This document shows positions 22,141 to 32,497 of a stretch of 64,000 nt of DNA, piece by piece (the first letter of the stretch is position 1; each line of letters opens with the position of its first letter). A program made the position numbers and the translations under genes. The notes beneath the pieces are model-generated. The model had not been told where the DNA came from. It worked only from the letters and a program-made list of their open reading frames with translations, and did not search any database. The stretch comes from Oscheius onirici (taxonomy: Eukaryota > Nematoda > Chromadorea > Rhabditida > Rhabditidae), in NCBI GenBank assembly GCA_932521025.1, contig OW051470.1, positions 8,666,501 through 8,730,500 of the forward strand, written 5' to 3'.

Positions 22141-24991
22141 CTACACAAAATGGTGGCCCGGATAGTTCTTACTGACAGTGAGACGTCTCTCGATTTCGGC
22201 TTGTTCAAGCGGCGTCGCTTGGATTGCCTTTTCACTAAAAAGAGCTCATTTGCCGTATTTTCAAACGTACAGAATGATATCGCGGTAAATTTCCTTGTTG
22301 TACGAGCAGGCAAGATGAGCATAGTGGACGGGAACTGGGAGAGAACATGGCTGGCGACAGCGGCCGTTCAGGAAGCACAGGCGATAGGTCATTTCCTAAA
22401 AGAATTTGGTTAGAAATATGCTTATTGGCAGGGTTGGGAACGGGCCGGGCCGGGCTTATCGCTTCCAGACCCGTCTGATTCGTTACCATTGGGCGAGCGC
22501 TCGTGCTCGCTGCTCGTTTGGCGCGAACAGCTCGCTCTGTTACGGTGACCTGTTCAATATTCCAAGCCAATGGCTACAGTAAGCCTATCACAAAACATGT
22601 GTCAGTCAGGTTCATTCTGGGATAAACACAGACTGAAAAGTCGTATCAGCATTACCGTAACTTGGAACAATATGGCAAGGCATTTTTAGGATAAGCGCAG
22701 CTAAAAACAGTTACAATCTCTCTACTACTAAAGCGCAATGGTATCTGTAGGCATGGGCACCGGGCCCGTGCCAGCAGTGCACACTTTTGGGAGAACCAAA
22801 GAAACTTGCCACCTAATTTGAACATAGGTTCAATATGCCATGCAGAACTTATGTTCGAAATGGGTGCCAAGTTTTCTCCCCCGAAAATGCGCCTTGCTGG
22901 CGCAATCTCGGTCAACACTGACACGGGCCCGGCAGTGGTCATGCCTAAGACGAACCAAGTGAGGTCAATTTGAAAAGGATCAATAGAAAGAGTTTGAAAA
23001 AGGCAAAGCTCGGCAGAAAAGAAAAGACGCCGTCTGGTAAAGAAAGAAAAGACCTGTATTGCATCAGCTGTCAGATTCCAGTCATCGAAGACGACTGTAT
23101 AGTGGATGGGCTTGGAGGTGGCTTAAACTTTTAGCACGTTCTGGAAATAGAGCTCTAGAACTCACTTGTACTTTGCCTTCGTGAGCCGTCATCGAAAAAT
23201 CGAACATTTTCGAATCGACCATAATATCGTCGATTGTCGTCCCAGAAGATGGGTTCTGGTAGGTTATCTTCCCATTTTCGTCCACCTGCTGAATGACTCT
23301 TGTATGATGTCGTTTTTGGACGACAATGTAGGTAAAAGTGGGATTTGGGACTTCTGATCCGCCCTCGTGGACAATCTTTAGCCAAGAGTCTCTGGAATAG
23401 CTAAAAATTACAACGACGAAAATGCTCATACTTCATCGACCTCAGCTCGACGCACGCAGCCAGCAGCATTTCTGAATTGGAGACACCGTCTCGATAGATG
23501 ACAATGTGCTTGGGATAGAAACAATTGGCCTAAAAATTCTGTGACAAGAGACGTTAGAAGTTGTGCGGAAAGACTTGTTGAGAGTTACACAGTTTTGAGT
23601 CCATGCCTTTTTGTATTTACTTCCAAAGTTTGTTACGCCCTTATCAGGGCTTAAGTTGGAAGTTTTTCGCTTTCTCCTATCACTTCGTTCTCACCGGAAC
23701 CATCAAACTTAGTGTTCCTTTCGTTGTCACTGCGTTTCAGTCACCCCCAGACTTTTCCAAGAAACTGCCAAACAAGTCAAAATCAAAGTTCCCCCTCCTG
23801 AGCAATTGAACATAGACCAGCCGACTTCGTCGCATGGCGACATACCTTTTTACGACAGCAATCAGATTCTTTCCAAATATTTTGCCAAGTTCAAAACTTA
23901 GTTGTCGTCTTATTCATAGCATGTTCTAACCTGGTACCGACGGATTCAGATTGCTAAAACGGAGGGGGACATGAAAAGATGATTATTTTGGAAATGGGAC
24001 GTGGTAGCTGGATTCCTCACAAAATTTCGATAAAAAATGATTCGCATTTTGACATAGTCAAGGAGGTGAAAAGTGCGAAAAAAAACACTTCGGGTTCCCC
24101 TAGGTAAAGTTTGCGCACTTGCTTCTCCTGCCTGTGTTAAAAAAAACTTCCGTCTTTATCCTCAATTAGAGCTTCAGATACACAAAACACAGCAACTTCA
24201 CTTCTTACGACTTTGAGTCTCTTTGGAGAGGTCGGGATAGTAATTCGAACAGAGTGACAAGAGAAGACTGAAGACGAAACTTGAACTGAGGCATCTCTAA
24301 CTTTAGCCATCCAACTATGCCTTCCTTATTCTTGACTGTCACTCACCGTATGGAAATCCTTCATGAACTCAGCAAACTGGTAGTCAAACATCTCGATAGT
24401 CTCCTTCGACTTCATCTGAGCCTTTGCATAAGTTCTGTACTTTCCTCCTCCACGATCAATGCTTCCAACAATGGCTGCCAGAGAAATGTTCATATTCACT
24501 TTCCACTGTCCCTTGCCCGGAGCTGTTCCCGGATGCGTCACGTCGATGCCGACGTACATTACCGGTTCCCTAAGCTTCCTTTTTTTTAAAGTTTACACCA
24601 AATACTTTTCGGCGGACGGTAGTTCCTTGGGATCGTCAATTAAGGTGTTAAATCCGCCCAATCTCTCGTTAACTTTTAGAGCAATCTTGTAGAAAATGGC
24701 CCTAAAATTAGCCTTGAAGTGTTAGAAATCTTGAAAAACTAACTCTTTCTTCTTTGTGAGATTGGCCTCGTACAGCGCCTTCTGGACAACATCTCTGGTT
24801 ACGACGATGGTAGGAAGATGATCGATTATATCACAGACTCTTTTTATTCTATCTGAAACTGAATCGTTAGATGTCAATATGTGGTTCTTACGGTAGAATT
24901 CGCTGTCTTTGACAGTAAAGATTAGAACAATGTGCTTCTTTTTCTCGTAGTCTGGATCCTGCTGGAACCGCCATTGCAAATAGCTGGCGGC
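22141..24991 (-). CDS. AGO: PIWI-only Argonaute gene (N-terminally truncated copy)
   Basis: The exons encode the end of a MID domain and a whole PIWI domain. In order they read AASYLQWRFQQDPDYEKKKH (from 24991), RIKRVCDIIDHLPTIVVTRD, RLGGFNTLIDDP, YVGIDVTHPGTAPGKGQW, KHIVIYRDGVSNSE, YIVVQKRHHTR, FDFSMTAHEG and EMTYRLCFLN, then the H-bearing PVHYAHLAC. The last exon ends NYPGHHFV and TAG at 22141-22143. Every slicer residue expected of the DEDH tetrad appears in place: D in GIDVTHP, D in YRDGV, H in YAHLA, and a Glu in the KETIEMFDYQ helix. No N, linker or PAZ exons precede 24991, and the first exon has no in-frame ATG. The upstream 880 bp hold repeats and then the stop of the full Argonaute. 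It is either a truncated tandem duplicate (possibly a pseudogene, though without stops in its exons) or a gene whose start exon was not found. Confidence 0.7.
22430..23040. other. Intron-like stretch of the PIWI-only gene
   Basis: This stretch lies between the EMTYRLCF-coding exon (ending near 22400) and the exon at about 23050-23130 that encodes the AVVFDDW-like block. It contains GGGCCGGGCCGGGC at about 22445 and a GCCCGTGCC/GGGCCCGGCA inverted pair near 22760-22935. No exon was recognised. Confidence 0.4.
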
Positions 24992-25109
24992 CTGAAAATG
25001 GAGCGGTGTTTGGGAGAAATGAAGAAGTCATGTTCTGGTCAAACTAAAGCCTTGCTACGATTTCAAATATTCCTTTCCTTGAGCGCAATTTTCAGGCTGA
25101 ACATGCCAT

Positions 25110-25190
25110 TTTAGAACTTTTCGATGTTCTATAAAGTTGTAGATCAGATCGAGGGCTACAACTCATTAGAACATCAGAAAGTCTCAAAAT
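25110..25190. repeat. Short hairpin repeat (GATGTTCTATAAAGTTGTAG family)
   Basis: GATGTTCTATAAAGTTGTAG and, after about 20 bases, GGCTACAACTCATTAGAACATC form a stem-loop. It sits just upstream of the PIWI-only gene. Confidence 0.6.
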
Positions 25191-25220
25191 GTTGTCTTCG
25201 ACTAGAAAAGGGCGTAGACG

Positions 25221-25407
25221 GGGGGCGGGCCGGGCGGGGCGGCCAAATTCAGCGCTGAAATATTAGTTTTTATTGATTTTTTTATGATCTTTGTAGAAGA
25301 CGTTGTTGATACAATGTAATACAACGTATTCTACAAAGATCACCAAAAAAATCAATAAAAACAAATATTTCAGCGCTGAATTTGCTTGCCCCGCCCGCCC
25401 CCGCCCC
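25221..25407. repeat. GC-tipped inverted-repeat element between the Argonaute genes
   Basis: The arms GGGCGGGCCGGGC...AATTCAGCGCTGAAATATTA and their complement (TATTTCAGCGCTGAATTTG...GCCCGCCC) enclose about 30 bases. A 35-base run including TTTTTATTGATTTTTTTA and GATCTTTGTAGAA is mirrored. It is probably a MITE, about 187 bp. Confidence 0.7.
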
Positions 25408-25569
25408 ATTTGACACAAGCCTGACTCCCTTCCCCAGTCAAACGATCTCTTCTGATCCCTTCCCTAATCAACCGATCTCCATCCGGTCCCTCTGATCTTC
25501 TATGGATCAACCGGTCCCTGCCGGTTACCCTGATTCTATTTCCTACTCAAAACAATTTTGCAAAAATAT

Positions 25570-25690
25570 TTGGCGAGGAGAGGAATCGAACCCGGGTCGT
25601 CTGGGTGGAGATGGCGACTCTTAGCAATACACCAAAATTTCGTGGCCACGGACAAACAAAGTCACAGAGTCAGCCACAGACACCATAGCA
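25570..25690 (-). repeat. tRNA-derived (SINE-like) element
   Basis: On the minus strand TTGGTGTATTGCTAAGAG (A-box-like) and CCCGGGTTCGATTCCTC (B box) occur at tRNA spacing. The adjoining stretch GACAAACAAAGTCACAGAG...CACAGACACCAT matches 35735-35798, so both belong to one family that extends beyond the tRNA part. Confidence 0.55.
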
Positions 25691-25873
25691 ATTTAATATT
25701 TTAGATTACTGTTGCCGCGCTTATTGACAGCGGAAAAAAAGGAAAAGCCGTGAGAAAAGCTTTTTGGAAAGAAATATTTAATATGACAATTTTTGCATAT
25801 GACAGCTGTAATCACATCACATGTAAGAAGAAGACTAGTATGTAGACACGTAAAAAAACCGGGACTAACAAGA

Positions 25874-28800
25874 TCACACACATGGCATACCGGGATAACT
25901 TTTTTGAATGCTTAGGCTATTTTCAATGGCGCGTTGTCTTTCGGGCGTCTGCGCCTGGCTTGGATCATCATGACTGAAATGAGGTCGATTTGGATAATGT
26001 GAAAAAAAACAAACGTAATATAATCGCGGTAGACTTCCTTATAGTATTTGCAGGCGAGATGGGCATAATGGACGGGAACTGGGAGAGAACACGGCTTTCG
26101 ACATCGGGCATTGAGAAAACAGAGACGATAGGTCATTTCCTGTATCTGATCGGCAGAGAGCTTCCACTCGTCGTAGGCTACGGTATAGTGAATTGGTCGG
26201 GCTGTGATCTAAAGAAAGGAATGTTATTCTCGAGTATAGTCAATTCCAAAAAAATGGTGCATAATTCACACCAGTCCGCCACGAATTTGCGCGGTAATTT
26301 GAACGCTAAAAAATAAACTGGCTATTTTCGTTCTGTTCCTGATATTTTTTGTTTCTAGTGTACTAAATTGTACATTCCACATTTCGCAAACATAAAAACA
26401 GCAAGAACTGAACGAAACAGATTGAAAAACGATGAACGGAAAACTAAAAATTCCAAGTTTCATTTAAATTCCCGCGTAAATTCGTGGCGGGCTGGTTTGA
26501 ATTATGCACCATTTTTTTGGAATCGACTATAACCAGCTAGTAAACTTTTTTTTTTCGTAAGGACCAGACTCAGCTTGAAGCGAAAACTGTTGCTTTTTTG
26601 CCAAAATTTGCAGTTTCTCACTGTCCATTAGGAATAAAAATGGTAACTTTTGGCTTGAAATGTTAGACAGGTCGCCTGTAATTCCAACCCTTATCCTAAA
26701 AGTGAATTTCAAAATCCGGGCAAAATCAATTTTTTGACTCAATTTTAGGGCTCAATTTTATCAAAAAATTATCTGGAAAGTTTTAAGCGCCATTTTTTAC
26801 TTTCAAAATATCAATGTGCTCCTTTTTTTCTCATAAAAAGGCCAACCTTCTCCGATGCCTGATGAGCCGTCATCCAAAAGTCGAATTTTCGCGAATCCAC
26901 AATCAGCTGATCCGTGGTAGTTCCAGAGGGAGGATTTCTGTACGTCGCCTCTCCATTTCGCTCAACGGGACGCAAGAATCGAGTATGGTGTCTCTTCTGG
27001 ACGACAATGTAGGTGAATGTCGGAGGTGAGCAGGCGGCGACTATTTTCGTCCAGGATCCTCTGAAAATTGAACTTCCAGGTGAGGAATTTTCCAGGAAAT
27101 GAAGGGAAAACGGCTATAGAAACTCACTTTATCCAATTGAGCTCCTGAAAATAGGAATTTGCAAAAAGAAAGTTAATTTATCTTACAGTGCACATGGTCC
27201 TCTCGATTTCAGAGTCGGAAACGCCATCACGATAGATCACGACATGCTTCGGGTAGTTGCCATTTACCTGAAAATTTAAGAATTCACCAAAATTTAAGCG
27301 TTTGATATTTATGGATGTTTCAGCCGCTGAAAGTGCTTATTTTGTGCTCGTATTTGGTGTTTTCTCAAACAATTCTGAGCAGGGTTAGGCGATCATTTTG
27401 TCTGCAACTTCGCGTAACTCGTGCCATTTGTAAATCACTAAAAAATATATTCTCAACTATACTTCCCACATGCGCAGACCTTGAATACATCTGCAAAAAA
27501 TATGAAACAAGAATAAATGTAATCCTGGTAAACGCTAGAGCCATTTGATCACTGATCGCGTTGCGATCAGCGATCAGATGGCTCTAGCTCATCCTGGAGA
27601 TCGTTTTTTTAAGACGTTCCAGCGACAAGATAAGAGCATTTCTTGAAAGATTATTCGTTTCGAACAGTTTGTGGAAGAAATCTGCGAAAAATTAGAGGAG
27701 GAATCGATTTCCAATTGTTTTCTTTTTGCCTTTCAATCTTTGACTGTTGTCAGAACCGTCCGAACGCTACAGAACGTATTCGAAACAGCTAAAATCTTTT
27801 TTTGTAATGTTTGGAGAGAATTAAGCTAGTCTCCTTTATCGGTGATTCCAATTCCTGACGGTTCAGATATTAGTAAAATACCAAAATATTCTTTTTTTTA
27901 TCAGAAACCCGTCGTTTTGCAGGCTTACCGATTAGATCGCCTATGCTGAAGTACGGTAAAGCCAAAGTTATGGTCTAGCTGATAGTAAATTCTGAGAAAA
28001 TCAGCTGGGGAGTTGGTCGTCCAATATTTTTGGCAAAAGTAGAATAAAAAAAGGTCCTACCTCATGAAAGTCTCTCAATAGCTTCTCAAACTGATGATCG
28101 AATCGTTCTACCGTCTCTTTCAGTTGCATTTGCGCCAGCGGGTACGTCTTGTATCGCGCCGATCCGACGTCGATGCTACCGACTATGGCAGCCAGCGAGA
28201 CGTTCATGTCCGCTTCCCAGTGTCCCTTGCCCGGCTCGAGACCCGGATGAGTCACGTCGATGCCCACGTACATGACCTGATCCCTGAAATTTTTGACTTT
28301 GTTTTTCAAAATTAGCGTAAAATACCGTTCTCCTGGTGGCAGCTCACTGGGATTGTCGATCAGGGTGTTGAATCCGCCAAGCCGGGCATTGATTTTGAGG
28401 GCTATATTGTAGAAAATGGCGCTAAATTTGAACTTTTTTTTGTTTAAAAATAACAAAATTACTATTTGTTCTCGTCGGCCTCTTTCAGCGCCTTGGTTAC
28501 AGTATCCCTGTCCACGATGACGGTTGGGACATTGACGCTTATATCACAAACTCGTTTTATTCTTTCTGAACGAGAAAATCTGTGAAAAGATGTGGAAAGC
28601 TTACTGAATAAATCGCTGGATTCGACGGTGAAGACTAGCAGAATGTGCCTTTTCTTTTTATGGTTTTTATCCTTTTGAAAAAGTTTTTGGCAGTAGGACG
28701 CAACCTGCAAAACGGTGATTGTTACGATGTTTACTCCATTCAAATACCCCACCGTAATCTCTGTCGCTTAGGCGCCAAAATTTCCCTCATTCAAATTCTG

Positions 28801-31800
28801 ACGCCTATTTACATTTACATTTTTATTGACGGTATCAAGGGGGGTTCCTAGATGGGGTCCCTTGCCGCTCCCATGCAGCGCCTATGACCTGTTTTTTTGC
28901 AGAAGCAAAAAGAACAGCACGCTAATCACTAGACCATGCGGTCCGAAGCTGCTTGAAAATTCGACCTAGTAGGGTCACAGAGTACAGAACAAACTTACAG
29001 CAGCAAAAGTTGGCGTTCCTTTCTGAAATTTGTCCCGATATTCTTTCGGAATATTGAGGTCCTTGTCCACATTTAAATACAACGGATCGCTTCCCGTAGT
29101 GTCCGTAATTTTGTCCGGCACGTATTGTGCCTAAAGTTCTTCATTTTCTGGGGATAATTTAAGGCTAAAAACCTTCACATTTTGCGGCAGTCGTGGATCC
29201 ACTTCCATATTGCGCTCTCTCATAATTTTGACCAGATAATGGTGAAAGAGACCGGCTTGAATGTCGTTTAGAATAGGCTCAAGGGTATCGAGATCGATTG
29301 ACGTACAGACGTCCATGACGATCGGACCAGTCGACTGGGCGACTTCTTTGATCTGATAACTTCGGTCCTTCTGCAGTTTGTGCTCTTTTCCGTCCTGAAA
29401 TCGGCAAAATTTTTACAACAAAAAAAAGAAAAACTAACGATTTCTCTGACTACAGGCGGTGGGAGGATTCGGCTCTCACAAGGTGTCCATTTCTCATTGA
29501 GAAAGGCCTTGTACTGCTGGAAGAAGGGCAGATTTTGACCAAAAAGATTCAGATCTACGAGCAACTTGTCCGCTACGGACTTGTATTTAGCGGGACTGCG
29601 GCTGACTTTCTGAAAATAGATTTTCAACCATTTATTTGTAAAATTGAAGCGTCAGGTGGGGGGGGGGCAAGAAACGTATAAAATTACAGTAACCTGCCTG
29701 ATTTCAAATTCAAAAGCTACAGGAACCCGAGCTTATTCTAAACTTTGCCTCCGGTGACTGGATCATAAGATCATAATTTGTCTCCTCAAAATCCCTCTCG
29801 AGTTTTTTCTGTTTTTGGAATCAATATCGTCTTGCCACGGTTACAGTTACGGACTTTTTTTGTGGAACAAATCATGGCGGGTTGGTCTAAATTTTGGGAT
29901 CAACATTTTTTTGCGCGAATCCTGGTCGGATTACTCTGATTTTGGACACTTATCCAAAATTTACGCCAGTTCGATCTTAGCCGAAAACTGAAGCAAATCC
30001 GATCCAAATTGGGGTACTTTCAGTTTTCCTGCACACAGTAAAAAAAGGTATACCTGAATAAACTTTTTCGTCTCGTTCTCACTCAGAATCTTCTTGAAAT
30101 TCTGTGGCGTATCGCGAATTCGGAGAACTTCCATCGGCTGATACAGCTCTCTACTGCCGGAGGAGACGGACACAATTGGTAGATAGGGACAGATTAGAGG
30201 CTGCTCAAGATCATGGTAAAGCTGGGCAATCGTTTTGTTCTGCTCCGGAACTATGAAAGAATGAGCACATTTGTCCACTAAACTGACTTTTTAAGCATTA
30301 AAAAAATAGTAAAACTGACAAATTTTGGTGACCTTGAAATGTCGAGTCGCCAGAAATGGTTTTGGCCGTCCTGGCCGCCAATTTGGGGGAGCTTTATACG
30401 GCTTTTTGTCTCTAAAACTTTGATCTAAAAATAATAAAAGTTACATACTCGTCGAACATCAGAGCTCGATCGGAAATTACGCAGAGATCTTTGACCAGTT
30501 TCTGCATATTTTTTTGTTGGATTGGGCTCATTCCGTACTCTCTCAATCGCGAGAGGTTTGTTTTGAAATTTGGTGGGTCTACAGTTTCGCCAATCTGGAT
30601 ATTTTAGTAGTAAAAAAAGAGGAAACAACTTACATCTTCGCAAATTTCCATGTAGAAGGTGATTAGTTCCATTTCCATCTTGTAGAACAGGTTGTTGACT
30701 ACTGAAAAGAGCGTGGTTTTGTTTTGAACAGCTGGCGTTAACTATTTTGTTGGAATCTACCGTACCGTACAAGCTGGAATAAAAACCACCATTTTTCTTG
30801 AAAAATACGCAATGGCGTACGAGCGGAAAAATACGTAAAATAGCGTCATGCTCAGTACGTAACTGCGTACATTGTGACGTTACGCAGTTTTGTGTTTTTT
30901 AGCAGTAAATGTGTAGAATCTTGAAAGTTCAATAGAGAGAAACCAGAACCCATCGACTAACAGTAAGGGCTCAGTCGACTTAGAGGTTCCCTTTGAGAAT
31001 TGTACTTTATCTGGTGATAAAACTGAATGGACACACCCTACTCTCTGTAAGAAGCATCAAAAATGTAAGGGGTATTTACAGATTTGACGGTCTTATTGTG
31101 TAGCGAACGTTTTTTGTTTGTTTGAAGAAACTTTTCTGAAAGGGGAGAAAAAACTTACATCCGAAATTGATATAGAGCTCCTGATTTTCTCCACTTTTCA
31201 GGGCCGCGTACAGACCGAGCCAGGCTCTGATTCCTGGCAGGACTTTGAGCTAAAAATTTGAATATTTTTAAGCTACAAACTCTAAATAACCTCAATATCC
31301 TCCTGTGAATTGACCAAGCCTCTCGGAATCTGAAATATGCTCCCATTTTGAAAGTGCCAATTGCTGCGAAAGTTTCTAAACTAGTTTTTTTTAGAGAAAT
31401 TGGATAAAAAAGGACACACATTTCTTCCTGATTGCCGCCAAGATATCGTATTCTCTGAGTGCAGAGAGCCTTGATGAAGCGACCGGAAAGATCGACGATA
31501 GCCTGGTCCGGATTGTTTGGATCAACTGGAAAACAGCCGGCGTCTCGGAACGAGACTCGGATCTGGTGCTTTCTGTTGATCTAAAAATGGTTTTATGGGT
31601 CTAAGAGATGAAAAAAACATACATTTTCATTTGGATGGTCTACGGTAACGTCGCCATGTTGGCCGAGATATTTTGATACGAAGACGACGTGATCATCGAA
31701 GACGATATCGTCGACACTGTTAATGTCTCCGTTGCGTAAAAGCTGTTCGACGGCCTTCCAAATAGCGATTTGCTTGTTGGCTCTGAAAATGAATTGTTAC

Positions 31801-32497
31801 GAAGACCAATAAATTTGCTTTTCCTAGCGAGCCTAGCGCCATATTTATAACACAACTGGTGAAAAACTTGACTCTGAGTAGATTAAACACAGTTTAAAAA
31901 TCAAAAAAAAATGAGTGCAAAACGTCAAAAAGGCAGAAATACGCTAATTTGTGACAGGACCTAATAAATTTCGTGACGAGACCTTGGGGCCCGCAGCAAT
32001 CACCCTATTTTGGAGACTTGATCGCTTGATGTTCCGTGGCAAACTTAGAGGAAGTTAGAAAAACGCAAAATTCCACCAACCTGTTGGTTTCTTGTGGTGC
32101 TCCGCCGCCGCCGCGTCCTCCTCTGCCTCTTCCGCGTCCTCGACCTCGTCCAGCGTCTCTTTTAATTTCCGTGAACGTTACTTCGTAAAACCAAACCTAA
32201 ACTATTGTTTCCGTTAAAAATTGCAAAAAACGAACGGTGATCTTGTTCTCAGGATTGTCAAAGTTGAGACGGAACCAGTTGACCAGAAGCTCGATTGGGA
32301 CACCTCGTGTTCCATGGCCGGGTCGTGCGAGTAGTGGGAGCTAAAAACCGACAAAAAACTAGTTGAAATAGACAGAAAAGTAGTACCTTTGGCAGTTTTT
32401 CATATTCCTCCTGAGCGAATAGTGTATTGGTCGGCTTGAGAGATAACTTTGAAAGTCGGACGGCAAAATCCGCGTCATATTTCACGTCGTGAGCCAT
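25874..32497 (-). CDS. AGO: Full-length Argonaute with slicer residues
   Basis: Many exons; the first three are 32497-32387, 32340-32236 and 32196-32082. N domain: RPGHGTRGVPIELLVNWFRL, then an RG-rich insert (RDAGRGRGRGRGRGGRGGGG). Further exons give WKAVEQLL, QIRVSFRDAG, IRYLGGNQEEM and WLGLYAALK. PAZ: NKTIAQLYHDLEQPLICPYL and PMEVLRIRDT. MID: YCQKLFQKDKNHKKKRHILL and RIKRVCDISVNVPTVIVDRD. PIWI: YVGIDVTHPGLEPGKGHW, KHVVIYRDGVSDSE, QKRHHTRF, then PVHYAHLACKYYKEVYRDY. The last exon ends YPGMPCV with TGA at 25874-25876. D, D and H of the catalytic set are present, so target cleavage is predicted. Argonautes bind small RNAs and silence matching transcripts. The clade (AGO, WAGO-like or other) cannot be set by eye. 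ATG 32497 lies just after CACATTTCAG, a possible spliced-leader site. The intron near 26220-26535 holds a MITE. Confidence 0.88.
26234..26531. repeat. MITE family A, copy 2
   Basis: TATAGTCAATTCC with poly-A, GGTGCATAATTCACACC at the left and GGTTTGAATTATGCACC ... GGAATCGACTATA at the right. It is about 298 bp, flanked by TA, and lies in an intron of the full Argonaute gene. Confidence 0.75.
28900..28960 (-). repeat. tRNA-derived half element
   Basis: Minus-strand GACCGCATGGTCTAGTGATT followed by AGCGTGCTG looks like the 5' half of a tRNA (A box). No B box follows at tRNA distance. It lies within an intron of the full Argonaute gene. Confidence 0.4.

Noticed and set aside
25221-25407. CRISPR-like or bacterial hairpin structure
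   Set aside because: Single palindrome, no regular spacers, eukaryotic context.
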